From contig OZ020250.1 in NCBI GenBank assembly GCA_963971285.1, forward strand, positions 12,508,499-12,572,498: 64,000 nt of DNA, read 5' to 3'. The first letter of the stretch is position 1. Every line of letters starts with the position of its first letter. Of the stretch, positions 9,632 to 24,600 are shown piece after piece. The translations under genes and the position numbers were made by a program. Source of the DNA: Astropecten irregularis (Eukaryota; Echinodermata; Asteroidea; Paxillosida; Astropectinidae). The notes under the pieces are model-generated. The model did not search any database, had not been told where the DNA came from, and was given only the letters and a program-made list of their open reading frames with translations.

Positions 9632-12600
9632 CTGCAAAAAAAAAAAGAGAAAAAGACGCACCCTGTCAGATAATTTCCAAGTTTCCATTAAAAAGATATG
9701 ACACTCCGTTTTGAGTGGATGATGATGAACATAAAATAATTTGAACTTTAAAAGTAAATACTTGTTTGGAGTTAAGAGGGCCTGACGCGTTTTGATCCTA
9801 TAGCAGACTTTTCTAACTCCAAGCATTAACAAATTTCAGGTCATTATTTTGCCCAGTATAGGTAGACAATTAGTCCTTAGACTTCTGTAGCTGGGTCGTA
9901 CTTCCATATACAATTGTGCACAAATACATATAATACATGTTTATAAAAAAAAAATGAAATTCTACACGAATACGTATTTGAGTTGTTTTAAACAAATTAA
10001 CTGAAGTTACTGATCCAATGTCATAAGCAAACTTGTTCCTGTATGAGAGAAAGCACTCTCTTCCCATTAGATGAATACTCAATAATTATGAGTTCTGATT
10101 TTTGCTCAACTTACCTTTAGGGGTCCATTCCTCAGCCCATCCTAGTACTTCATTGTTCTGTTCATTCTGATCTTTCAACCAGGTAATAAGTGGTTCAAAG
10201 TAGTCCAGTAATGGCTGTGCAGTCATTGTAGTATTCCCTGTGATCTTGACCAGTGCTTCTGGCCATGGTTTACTCTCGCCCATTTGTAGCATGTCACTGA
10301 ATATGCAAACACATTGTAAAATGCCATTAACTTTTAACTTTCAAGATGAACTTTAAGGTAAAGCGATTTTCCATTTCTGTTTTCAAGAAATTGCTAGATA
10401 AAAGTAATCTCTTATTAATTGTAACATCGCAAGTAGACATTATTATAATTATACACCTGTATTTATTTGCATATATTGCGATTTATTTTGCAATTCTGTT
10501 TTAGTCTTCCGTATCACGTTCTGCGTGTTTTGTAATTGTATATTTATTGTTTATTTATCTATTCATTTATCTGTTTATCGCCATAATGAAAATGAATAAT
10601 GTAAATTACTTTGAAACTACAGAGGGCGCTCTTCATACACATCATAGAGTTATTTAACTCTATGATACACCTGCATTTATTAAGCCACGTGTACACTTTA
10701 TACATCAGACGAATTTCAAATTTCAGTAGCATTTGTGTGGTGAGAAGCTTCGTACGATTGATTTAATCTCACGAAATTCCAGCACATAACCAAAGGTCAG
10801 AGTAATTATACAGCACTATCATTGGAAAGAAAAATGTATGTAAGTAGTAAGTACCCAAGCAGTTTGCCAGCCTCTTTACTGTTGTAGACATCGCATCTTA
10901 GAAGAGGTCCGGTGTGACCGGCTGCATCACACATGGCCTTGTGGAACTGGAATTGAAGAATATGGCTCACAAAATACCTACGAAATAAACAAATGCAACA
11001 AATAAGATTATACCGCTACAAACAATGCAATGTCACCTTATCAAGTAGAGATTCTTAATAGAAAAAGAATGTCCACATACCGTGAAGACATTGGAACGGC
11101 TGAATTAACTTAAAGACCAGCGATAATGGGGTAAAACCAAACTCAAATAGGTTCAGGTTCTATCATAAGGCCCATTTAATAACACAATGCACAGTGTCTG
11201 TATTATGTTACAAGCTATAGGTTCAATCAATCCGATAGCATCTTCTCTCTACTACGGATTGGATGTACTTCCTTATTCTACACAAGCCAATACGGTGGCT
11301 TGTTTCCGCCAAATCGATATCGCATGACCCCCCTTTTTTCGGCGTTATATCGCCATACCATTGCGTTATATCCCTATACTATTGCGTTTTATCCCCGTGT
11401 CATTGCGTTATATTGCCGTATTATTGCGTTATATTGGCGCATTGTCGCGTTATATCGCATTGCGATATATCGCCGTAGCGTGTGTGACAGGGAGAGCAAA
11501 ATCATACAGCGAAGAGACAGGTCCCAATCGTCTATAAACAACAAAGCAAACAAATTGATGGATAAATAAACATCTTACTTGTATTTATTTGTTTGTAACA
11601 CAGAAAATTAGAAGAACCGGAATGCGCTTCAAAAGTTTTTTCAGAAGCTTTTATCAGTGTAGTGTAAACCAAGCTCAGGAAAAAAACTTAAAGAGGCATC
11701 ATAATTCTAGTTCTATTTGAAAATGGTAAAGGCGGTGGGGGTAAAGGTGGGGGTGGGGTGGTAAAATCTAAAGGACACGATAAGAGAAATAAAAGAAAGG
11801 GGGAAGAGAAAGGAGACAAAAGGGGATAGGGAGAAGAACAAATGGAGGTAATGGTAGGGGTAGGGTGGGGTGTGAAAGGATGAGGAGGAAGAAAGGCGGA
11901 TGGGAAAGACAAGGGGTAAAACGGTGGGGTAGGGGTGTAAGTGGATGAGGGGAAAAGGAAGAAGGAGAAAGGTGAAGAAACTGGGTGTGTGTGGAAGGAA
12001 AGGGAAGGGACAAGGAGGGGGAAATGGGGATAAGGTCCGGGTGGGGAGGGTGGGGAGGTTATAGGAGAAGAGGGGAGAGGAATAAAGAAAGTTAAAAACG
12101 AAAAAACACGGGAAAGATAAAGAAAACAGGGATGGGAAGGAAAGATGGAGGGGGTTGGGGGGGGGTAGTTCGAGGACAAAAGGTGGAATGTGGGCAGATG
12201 GACCAGGGTGGACATAAACCTATCTTCAGCTGTGGTATAGGCCCAGGTTAGGAAAAGTAAACGCAACTTGAGTCACCATGGAGAGTGGAAGGGTGGGTAA
12301 TTAGACAGACCAACTGTCTATAAAGTGCAATAAATCACAAGGAACAGAGACAGAACGTCTTGTATCCCGAAGAGATGTCTTGCACATAGAGCAGTTTGAA
12401 AATCCAAATTACCGTGAGGGCCAAAGTATGGCGATATAATGCTGTATAGCCACGGCGATATAACGCAATAGTTGGGCGATATAACGCCGTAAATAAGGCA
12501 ATTTAACGCAGTAAATACGGCGATATAACGCCATGCGCTATGGCGATATATCGCAATACAATACGGCGATATAACGCAACAATACGGCAATATAACGCAA

Positions 12601-15600
12601 TGATACGGGGATAAAACGCAATAGTATAGGGATATAACGCAATGGTATGGCGATATAACGCCGAAAAAAGGGGGGGTCATGCGCAATCGATTTGGCGGAA
12701 ACGAGCCACCGTATGAAATTCATTGCGTATAATTTTCATCATGGCAAATAATGGTAAAGAAGACATTAACCACAAGTGCTCTTTGGCAAACCCTTATTGA
12801 AACAAGTATAATATACAAAATGTGTTTCCAGTCCTGCCTCTTACACATGTTTTTGTCCTACATGAAGTTGGTAACCATGTGCAATATTCAGAATATGTGA
12901 CAAGACGTCATAATTGGAACCACTCGGGAATTTGAAACATTTTATTGAGTACAATTGGAAGGAATGACAACCTTATGTATGGAATGTCCGATGGGATGTG
13001 GTATTTGGCCGCTGGGTCGAAATTCTCCTCTGAGCGCGTGGTCGGTGGAACTATCCCCTGGTATTTGGTTCTGGTGAAGTAAAAAATAAGATAATATTCT
13101 ACCGATTAATGAAAATGAGATGTCACTTGTCTTGGTAAGAGTTGAGTATATTTGTGTTGCCATCAGCCCTGTACGTCGGGCAGTTAATAACAGGTTAATG
13201 TACACGTTATTATGAAGCTCATGAACATAATTATTAATCGTTCTTTGACTGGGTACTGCAGAATGCCAGCAAGTTGATTGCAATTATTCTGATGTGTTTG
13301 GAGGGGGTGGAAGAGGTTGTATATTGTGCTTTATTTTGTACGGTTGGAGAGGGCAGAGTATGAGTTCCTAGTATGGGGCTCTGTGAGTCATGGGAAGATG
13401 CAGAGGAGTGATACCGCCCTCTCTCGGCTTCTCCTTGGCTGCACCATTAACTGTCTGGGTATGTACCATCCTTTCCCGATACACAAGATTCATACAACGT
13501 AAACCAATCGACGGAGTATTACATTTGAATAGATGGGACAGGGTAATTGTGTGTGATACGAGGTTACGTTACTTTACTTTGACTTTGTGGATTGGGTTTC
13601 AAGAATAGATTCATTGTATCCACTGCTTGTCGTAAAAGGCGACAAAAAGGAGATGGCGGCAGGATTTGCACTCCGGCCGCCGTAAACGAAAACTCATCGC
13701 AAAAAAATCCGATCAGCAAAATAACTTTTCTGTTCCGTGGGAGTACCTCTGATGCCGTCGCTCCTCGTCAGACGCCGCGAAGGATGACGGCAAAGCTGAG
13801 ATCACCCTCAGCATCTGACTGCAGGGGAAAATCACGGGACAAATGAATTCTTCGGTTGTGAGGATGGGTCGCGGTGGTGCAAAGGTGACATCTGCCGCAC
13901 GGCATCTTGTCGATTTAACCCGAGGCAGTCCACTCAGAGGGAGTAGCGGTTGCTGTTTCAGAACGGTTGACTCAGTGGAGGCTGTACCTGTCAACGAGCG
14001 TATGATGAGGCTCCGGATGAAACACTTCTTATGTGTTATCTCGGTAGTCTCAGTGTAAACTCCGACTGAGGTGAGTTCAACATATGATCGATCATGTTCT
14101 TGTGGCCGGTCGTTTGAGGATTCTTCAGAACTGCCGGGTTTTTCGGGAGTGCGCAGTTCCTCAACACTCATCACCGTTTGCGGCTCACGTCCAGAAGGTT
14201 GGCTCCATCTAAGCCAAGGATTGATTTGAGTCGTCTTGGGGATGGAGCCGTGGCAAATGACTTTGCACGCGAGTTTCGTGATCGGCCTGGGGGAAGCCCA
14301 CTCGGGAGGGCCTAGAGGTGATGTGGAGTTCCTTATAAGGCTCACCACTCTGTCGGTTGCTGGTGAGAGTCTGTGAGCTCCGGGAGCGGCCAGGAGGAGT
14401 TTTGTCTCTGAGGGCATTTTATACACTCAAACTGATCGACAAGAGTCTGGAGGCGAGACTGAATGGCGACCTAGAGGCGAGGAAGTTGATGCGCTTGGCC
14501 GTGCGATCCCTTAGGGCTGACAAGGAGGCGCATGTACGATCTATTTGAGAGCGGATCGAGAGTCATATATGGAATTATATGGACGGGGATTCTGAAGTCG
14601 CTTACGCTGGGATTCGTACATAGCGTTCCCCTAAGTCTGTCGCGGGGGGTGAGTTCGGTCAGGTGTGCAAGTTGATTGAGTCGGAGGTGAGGGCTTGTTG
14701 GGCATCCGTGCAGCTGTACCGTGCTGAAACACCAGCTACCCGTCTGAATATCTTGGATCCACCATTGGTTGCTGACCCACCCGCGATCGACCACCTACGC
14801 TCTTGGAAACGAGGGTTGCGGTGAAGTCGGAAAAGTGGAAATGCGGCAGGGATCTGTGGAATTCATGCAGAATTCTTATAGCTGATGGGGCATTGCAGTT
14901 GATTCGTTGTCTGACATACTATAGGTTCAGTATGGACCACTGGCAAGATCCCGTCTGACTGGAAGAGGGGCATTATAGTTCCTCTCTATAGGGTAAGGGG
15001 GAGTCGCTAGGATTGCAATGCCTATCGAGGAGTGGCATTGCTCTCTGTGCATGGGAAAGACTCTTCTGGCCAGGACCTCACTTGCCTAAGCATCAACGAC
15101 CTTAGCAGTCTGGGTTCACTCCAAAGAGGTCAACGATTCACTGATATGCCTCAGGCGGCTTGTGTGTTTTCATGGGGGTTATACCACAGACTCTGATGTC
15201 CGTTTAAACTAAACTATACTCAGGTACCGTGAGTGCTGTGAGGTGTAGGGGCTCAATCTCTTCCCAGTTCTTTCCAGTATCGACTGTCGTAGGACACGGA
15301 ATGGTTGAGGCTCCACACTTTTCAACACTTGGGGAGATTACGTGGAGGATTAGGGCTGTGGAGTATCATTCGGCGATGTGAGGGTAAATGACATTGACTT
15401 TGCTGATGATGTTGTTACCTTTGCGGATACGCTGAAGCTGCTGGTGGGCGCTCTTGAGACACTGAGCTCCGAGTTGGAGCCCCTGGGGTTGAAAGTGTCT
15501 TGGGTAAAATCAAGATACAGGTCTTCAGTGACTCTTTTGGAAATGCACTTCAGGCTGTCCCCATACGTGGTGAGAATGTGGAATTGGTCGATAGGTTCAC

Positions 15601-18600
15601 TTATCTCGGCAGTGATATCTCCGCAAGTTGTTATCAACAAACGGATTGCTGGGGTTTGTGGAGTGTTTGACTAACCGGACCGGCCTGTATGGCGTTTGCG
15701 ATTTCTAGGCAAGAGGACATAGAATCGGGTCTTCGGGGCCCTGGTCTTGCCTGTCTTACTCTACGGTTGCGAAACATGGACTTTTTGTTTTTACTAGTGC
15801 CTGGGGAGACGACTCAGTGTCTTCGGTACTGGGTCTCTGAGGAGGATCCTCTGGTCGGACCGTGTGTCTAACGAGATGTTACTCAGGGAGAGTCAGATGA
15901 GACATATTACCTGCATTATAATGTGAGCGTCAGATGCAACTGTACGGTCATGTGGCTAGATTCCCTGCGAGTGATCCTGCCAGGCGAATTCTCTCTATGA
16001 GAAAACCTACTGGTAGGACTCGTCCGGTAGGGCGTCCACATGATACGTGGTTGCGTCAGATGGATGGGGATGGGTCGCGTGGCTGCCTGGGGGATGGCTA
16101 TCAGACGACCAAAGGAGTACCGCTCCGAAAGGTAGATGCGGCAACGCGCTGCCGCGACGCACGCTCCCACTAATTGATTGTTAATTACTTACCTTAGTTC
16201 CCACCACTTAGCATTGTAGTTTTCTGGAGTGATTGTACCGTCAAAGACAGCCCATCGCCATTTATCCATCAGGAAGCCAAAAGGCAGAAATGCAATCTTA
16301 TCCAGGGCCACGCTCATCAGAAAGTTAATATCAGCTCCTGTATGCAATAGATAATGGGTATCGAATTATCGATTTGTACTCAACAATGCCCCTTTTCGAT
16401 GTGGACGCTGCAGAAACTGCTTCCTCGAATTAGTTTGGCTGATTAAAAATAAACGAATTCGAGCAAGCAGTTTCTGCATTGTGAATAGCTTAATCAAATC
16501 ATGAGAAACAATTCTTATACCCATCCAAGGCCATCTGTAATCTTTCTCATCAAAATCAGTCAATCCAGTCGGCTACCGGTTCTTTGATAAAAAGCGACTG
16601 AAGTGTTTGCTTGATCGTTGTTGAAACCACATACTGTACTTCATTGTTTGATGATGGAATGATTTGCGTAACTTACTATCGTTTTCTACTACTTCATCCA
16701 ATAATCCGACTGCGTGCAGGTGTTTAGGGGTAGACACAGAGAGAGCTAATGTATCTCCAACAGCCTCATGGAAACCAGGATTAGCGCCACCACGATACAC
16801 TACTGGTAGGTTCTTGTATTGCAGGTAATACTCAATATGACCCATCTCATGATGGACCGTAATGAAGTCATCCATGGTTATATCTGTGCACTGCTTGATT
16901 CTGTACAAAATAAAATAAGATGTCTTCAGTTGACAGAGGGCGCTGAGGTATTCAAGCTAATGAAAGGGGCCAATTTCATAGAGCTGGAACTTGCTTAAGC
17001 ACCTAAAAGGCAAAAACCTTGGTAAATACAATCTGTTTGAAACTTCTTGGGAATGTTATAGTCTGAGAACTCGCTACATAAGATTCCGACTCATTCCACC
17101 CAGAAGGTTTGACCCCTTAAAGTTGCTTATAGGTTGTCCATGTGATTCAGAAGAAGTTGGTCAGCTTGCCCCCTGAGGTTGGACCTTGACCCCTGACCCG
17201 TTGAAAATGCCTCCAGGACGGGTTATTAAATAAGCCATCGCACCCATGGACCAAACTTTGTCAAAACAAAGTAGTACGATAGCACATCACAACAAAACAA
17301 AAACTGACTAAATATCTGGTTGGGAAAGTGAGGTCAGACCACCCGCAAAGTGCCCCAAAGGACGCCCTCACAGACGGGTTATTTCAACCCATCGCATCCA
17401 TGGCCTAAACTTTGTCAAAACAAAGTAGTATGATAGCACATCACAAACAAAAAAACTGACTAAATAATGGTTGGGAAGATGAGGTCATACCACCCGCGAA
17501 GTGACGGTTTATTTCACCCCATCATATTTATGCACCAACCTTTGTCAAAACAAAGTACTGTATATGCAGTATGATGGCACATCGCCAATAAACAAAAACT
17601 GACTAAATATCTGATTGGGAAGGTGGGGTCAGCCCCTCCCCCACACCCCGGACACATACAGTATATCCACGTTTGGTTCAATTACTGTGTGTACAATTAC
17701 ATGGAGAAAGCATGGCTAAAAATTGATGGGCCCTATATTGCACTTATATCGTGTCATTAAATATCATGTCCTCTGAGCTTGGCATTCGGAAGATCTTAAT
17801 GTGACCAATTCATCACAATCTAATGTTGGAAACAAACACCCTTGAGGATTAGTCTAAGAATGACAAGTATGATATACAACTCAAAGAGATGAATTACACC
17901 TTACAACCTCAGACAATTTACCTGAAATCAATCTGGTTGGAAAAGTCCCATGCGGACGCGTGGCAGACCACTTCCCTGTCGGTTGGCTTTTCAATCATAG
18001 ATTCGTCCCAAAATTCTTGCGGCATTTCGATCAGTCCAAGTGATGTGAAAAACTTGTCAGAAGCTTCAAACATTCTTTTGGCGTCATATCCCTAGACACA
18101 GTTAAGGGTAATGTCAATTCATGAAGCTTTCTGGCACATTGCTAAACTTCCCATTAAATATCTCAAAGAGGATAGTGGCAATTATACACCTACAACGACA
18201 AAAACATCATCAGCAGTTAGTGTGACCTAGTCTTGTTCAAGACGGTATTGCGTAGTTGTACCTGGCCAACAGATCGCACGTACGTGTACGTGTTAGCACA
18301 ACAAACGACCCGAAATAACGTCTACGCCACACACACAAGCCTGTAAATACCGTCTTGTCCATTTACTCCAAACTGCCCGGAAAATTCCGGGCAATAACCC
18401 CCCGCGAAGTCGGCGCATCATGACGTAGCCTTATTTGCATTAATATATTTAGAAAATTTGCATGGGGATGAAGTCTAGTACCGCAACGACGTCGCAAGCA
18501 TTATATACAGTACGCATACAGGTGTATTTACAGTAGTTGTAAATTACATGTGCCGTATGTAGGCCTTCATTGATATCGTACCATGCATGGCTGCTGACGG

Positions 18601-21600
18601 ATCGTATTGAATTTGGAGGCCTTGGATTTTGCAACACAAATGTCGGGGATTCGAGAGTTTTCCGGAGAACAACAAGGCTCTTAGACAACTTGGGAATGGA
18701 ATAAATTTACTAACCGTGCCCCTCAAAATCATTCCGTGTCTTCATGGAGCCCGGGAACAGACTCCATGGTATCATAATTCAGTGAAATTATTTCATTCAT
18801 CCCTTCATTCATTCATTTATTTTGGCAACATACAAAAGTACTGTACACATGAAATACACAATAAATAACGAATAACAAAAGCCCGAGGATAACCCAAAAA
18901 GCTGTAAAATACGGCTTATTCATATCCTACAATTTCTCGAAATCTTTTTGTGCCGCATGACAGTTGATCGAAGTATAATCATAGAGCTACAAACAGATCA
19001 AGCCATGGTTTTGGTAATGACCATGGAGCTATCTGTTGTTTTTGCTCCATGGCAATAACGGTTGCGGCTGAGTTTCAAACGACCGTCATTACGTGATATG
19101 CACACGGTATCACGCCATACCACGTGCGTGGATTGGACGCTGACCAAAACAGCGCATTGCACCCCGTTGTTGACCTCAATGAATATGCAATTTTTGCCCA
19201 CAGAGGTCACGCTCAGTCTTTGTCACGTGACACCAGAGTAAACCAACAAGACGTTATTTTTCGTAGGTCGGTGGAATGTTCCACTTAGTTTGCGTGTGGG
19301 TGGGTAATTGTTTGGAGGGGCTCGCGCATAAATAACGTCTTGGACAAGACTAAGTGTGACCATGATGAAGGTACAAAGTGAATGAAATACAATAGTGTAT
19401 CATGAGACACACCGCACGATAAGCCTGTACAAGTTCAAGTTATTTACCTCCCGTTGTAATACCGGGGTGACATCAATACTCGGTTCGCCGGGATATGGAA
19501 GAACAAGGTCAAGGATATTGAGCCAGGACTGGGACCACATATTTCCTGGTAGAAAAAGACAAATATCATCTTTAAAGCGATGGCAAGAGTTTTGTCAAAG
19601 GGCACTGCTATTATAAGAAACATCTTAAATATCACGGTTCTTGAAACGGCAAGGAACACCATGGCGATGATCAGGGGCACCACCAAGTTAACGACTAAGG
19701 GCACCGAGGCAGTGACCAGAGACATCACGGCAATGATCAGGGACACCAAGGCAATGGTCAGGGACACCAAGGCAATGACCAGGGACACCAAGGCAATGGT
19801 CTGGGGGGGGGGGGGGTATCATAAGCAATAGCCAGAAATGCCAAGGCACCTGGGGTAGATTTCACGAAGCCCTGCGATCTATCGTAACTCGATTAATACT
19901 TCAAACTTTCAAACGATGAGTTTTGGCAAAAGAGCAGGACAGCAGTCCAGGAGTCGATTTTACAAAGCTCTGCGATCGATCGTATCTGGAGTTACGAAGG
20001 ATAACCCATCGTAGGGGGGTCTATCCTACGTAGGGCTGAAATGCATCATAAGTCCTACGATTGATAGTAAGTTGCGATGAGTTTGATGAAATCGACCCCT
20101 TTTACGAGACTGAAAAGCTGAAAAGCTGAAAATGTGTTAATTACCTCTTAAGGCGATTTTGTTGTCACTGAGTAGTTTGGGTGTTTACCAGTGTGTATGT
20201 TGTTATATTAGTCACCAGACGTGGTAGAATTAGTAGCGATTTATTATATTCATACTTGATATGCATATCATAAATGTATGATTCTCTCACCAAGAATATG
20301 TGCAGGGATCGGTCCTTTCAGGTTGATATAATCAGAACCATACTCTTTATACAGCTTTCGATTGCACTTTACATGCAACAGAAGCTTGTTGGAGTCCATG
20401 CACGTCATAGGATGATGTATAATAGTACAACGAACTCATGATACATGATTGGTAACATAACCAAACAGAAATGTTCATAGATTTACGTACAACTTTGAGG
20501 GTATGAAGATGGTGCGGGTAGAAACAGTACCGTTAAAAAATTTCCGCCTGAAATGGTGGTCAGGTGTATTTATCCAGAAAACAGTCAAACACGACCGCAA
20601 AACAGTTTTGATCTTGGGGTAAGATCAAAACCATTCTTCATGTTTTATGAGACAAATTGAGTCGGGTATTGAGGGGAGTCAGGTTGGTGTAGCGGTTCTT
20701 TCCTCGCCTTTCACCTCTGGCGGACCGGGTTCAAGTCCAGCTCGACCCACAAGTGGATTGGGCTTTCAGTCCCTACCTGATTCTGTGCGTTTTACCCAGA
20801 AAATTACTTTGGTGTTTTCCTCCAATCATCTTTCCATAAAAGGTTTCATAAGGGCTTTCGAAAAACAGTGCCTAGGGCGCTTTCAGAAATCCTTGGTTTC
20901 ATTACCAGATATAAATAAGAATAATAAATTTCGCCATTTTCTCGTGACTCATGTGTCCGATTAAGCTCACATTTTTACACGTTTATTATTTAATATACAT
21001 GTTTGATCAGACAAAGTGTGAGTGCTAGCTGTTCTGTGACCAGTACCAATCATGTATTGTACCTTTAAGCGGAGGAAGGTTGGCTTACACAGAAACATGA
21101 TATGATGGAAATGAAATTATTGGGTGCAAGGTCAAGGTGTGAGTGACATAATTGGGATTTATTACCGTTTGCAAGGGCAGCTTCGTTTCTGAGTTCCACG
21201 TATTTCTTGTAATCCTCTTTAGCAGATGGACCCACCGCCTCACGCCAGCCCTGCCATGCCCAGTTCAGTTCTGCATAATTCCTAGACGATGACATAATAC
21301 GAGTCAGGCCTGCCGTAGTATAGGAAATGAAATAAAATTTAGACATCAACAAGTAATTGCTCTGTTTAAAATAAAAACATTTCATCTACTTTGCGTTACG
21401 ATGTTTTGCTGTCATGGGGTGTCGACGTTGTTTGTTTAATCATAGAGGTGTTCCTTGCTCTGTGATTGTCCTAGTTTTATGTTATTTGACTGTTACAAAG
21501 CCACTTGACTGTGATAATCCCCAATACAACACATCGGACTATAAGTTGAATGATTCATTTACCTGGTCCTAGTGACAGGCACTCTCCGTCGTCCTGGCAA

Positions 21601-24600
21601 ACTTTACCCTTTGAATATCTCGATGCCATGCTGGCTAACACGTTCTTGAGCTACCGGATTAACAACCAAACATGTAGACCATTGCGGTATATGGTTAGAA
21701 TAAAGAACAACGTTGAGGTCTCCCTCAAAAACTACACGTTTGTCAGTTTAAAAGTAAATATTATAATTTGGTTTTTGTCAAAGAAATGCAGATTCATGGG
21801 CATAAATATCAAGAAAGATACAGCAACATCTGTGAAATGTCCAGTCCTATGCGGTAACAGTGAAACACACTCACGGTATTTTCAAAATCTTTTCACCAAT
21901 ATTTTTTATCTTTAAAAGATCGAAAAGTGAACAAAGACAAATTGACTGGAGCGGGATTTGAACCGGCGACATCCTGAATACCGTACAGGCGCTCTACCAA
22001 CTGAGCCATCTAGCCATACGTTGGTGGTGACCCCAATATTCAATTATCTTTGTTCGTTTGGCAGTCAGAATCCAAGGAAACCACACACACACACCGCCAT
22101 ATCTCGAGGATCATTTCACCGATACGCGCAGCAATGCTGCAACCTGGGAACGATCGAAATAATTGTTGGTCGTTGGCATATTTTTTGTTGATAAATACAG
22201 CATTTCAGGCAGAAAAACGTCAATCATATGAATCTGTGGAGATTTCTGTTTCGGTATGCTACCAAAGTATGAAAGTACCTTCAACAAAATGAACATATAT
22301 TTCGTAAAAACAAAACAAAACTGGGACAGCTGGTGTTTATGTTTACCTCCTCCAGCTTGTCTTGGTCTGGCTGAGCAGCATCTCCGATGGTCGTCGTTTT
22401 TTTTAGTTGCCTTTTCGTATCAAAAGAAAAATAGGTCGGATCAAAACGGGACGCGTTGGTTCTGGCGTCCTTCAGAAAAGCTGCCGCTTTCAGGCCTGCC
22501 GCAATCTATTGGCAAAAAGATCACGTGCAATCTTTATGTTTTATTGAAGTACAACAATCATGTCTTGTCCTGTTTTAAAGCAATGAATTATGCTGATAGT
22601 AGATTGTCAGTGTCCCAGTTACGAGTAACATTGATCAACTCGGTAAGGTCCAAGGGTATACATGCACACAAACGTCACTGCAATGTATCCACCTCTAATG
22701 CCGATGCATTGAGCCACTTCTAGAGAAACGAAAGTACTTGGGGGAGCCCGAGTGGTACACTTTTGACATTGGGCTTGAAAACAATAATATTGATAATCAA
22801 ACTAAGGGGAAGTTGGTAATTAAATTAACGGGGAAATTGGTACATATGCTGCGACTGATTAAATGAGAAGTTACATGAGCAGTGAAATGAGTAAATCACC
22901 AGCAAAATTATATATTAAAAAACCATTAAAACCATCAAAATGACAACAATATGAATAAATATGATGAGCAAAAGAGCCTAGTACGGACAAGATATAGGTG
23001 TCTGCCGACACGTTAAGGTAGTACCATACTTTGGTTTTTGTCAAAGAAATACAGATTCGTGGGCAAACATATCAAGGAAGATACAGTAACAGTCACCTGT
23101 GAAAATTTCAGTCCCATACGTTGCCCACTTTTTGAGAAAACAGCGAAAAACGGCCACGGTATATCTTAAGTGTTTTCTCTTTTATTTTTGATCTTTTAAA
23201 AGATCAAAAAGATTGTCGGTCGTTGTTTTAGTATTTTCTGGATAAATACACCATTTCAGACGGAAACATTTTAACAGTATGTTTCTACCACCACCATCTT
23301 CATACCCTGTAAGTTATACGTAAATCTGCGAAAATTTCTGTTTTTAGTCTCTTACCAAAGTATGATACTACCTTTAACGTCATTAAAAGAAATCATTTAC
23401 TTTAAAATAGCAAGAACAACAAAAATACAACTATATCTCACCTGAAAAAAAATTGGACTTGAGAAGTGTGTATGTTTCCACCGAAAGTTGCGCAAGAAAA
23501 ATTGGCCGGTCATAGTAGTATGAGACAAGGCGTCGGCCACACAAGCAAAAACACAAGGAACTTTCCTTGAGTCAGAGCACAGAACGCGCGTACCGCGCTC
23601 TCACCAGCCAATGGGAGAACATGACAACACTGAATCCCTTTGCATAAATTAGGGACCGTCGCCTGTTTTGTTTATGATAACAGCTATGTAAAACCTTAGT
23701 GTCCCAAAAACTCTTGGCTGAGTTTCATAAACTATTTCAAACTTGGCGTTTAATCTTTATTTATTGTACAGCTACAGTAAAGGCTCTGGTTTTCATAGAA
23801 CATAATATGCTACGAAAGTGAAACCTATTTTACTTAAATGATTCGAGTAGAGTCCTAGGATATAAAATCAAACCATGGTCCAAAGTGTTCTTGTTTCTAA
23901 GATGTTGCGTCAAATTCGGAATACCCAATACAAAAAGGTTTTAACAATATTAAGGAAATCTAACCGATATATTGACAAAAATTGCACAATTCAAACAAAA
24001 TGTATTTTTCATTAAAAAAAAAGAGATTGGAAATAAAAAACTTTAAGTACCATTCTGGAAAACAAATTCCATGCTGTATAAGTAATGATAACAACATAAA
24101 TATTGCTAACCAATTGCGTTTATTTCTTGACAATTCTGACCTAGATGTGAGTGATTATGTAATTTTTAATGTACATAAGTAGTGTTTATTGACCGGACAA
24201 AGACAAAGGAAATACATAACAAAGAATATTAATGAGCTAAATTAGCATAATAGAATAATATGTCTGAGTAGAGTAATGGAATAGGATGAGGTGAGTGATT
24301 GTATGAATAGGAATATCATAACATAACAGAAAGGTGGGAGTGTCTTAAGACTATATTGTAGGTTCCTTGATGAGACTGACAAAGAAAATGCATACCAAAT
24401 AGAGCGAGTCGCGTCTGTATGAGACAATGACAGAAGAATCGAATAGAATCAAGGCCGAAGTAAAAAGTAATGATTAGGGACGGAGATGTGATTTCTGCAT
24501 ATCCTGGATGAGACAAGTGCACAAGAATCGAATAGCTGCAAGGCAGAAAGAACGTAATGGGAAATAATCAACCCGTTATTTAAGCAGATTGTTTCTTACT

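Noticed and set aside
11688..12266. 192-codon Ser/Pro/Phe/Leu-rich minus-strand frame
   Set aside because: Caused by the polypurine tract, which lacks the bases needed for stops in that frame.
13713..14426. 237-codon minus-strand frame
   Set aside because: Antisense to a LINE whose coding strand is plus; no recognisable domain.
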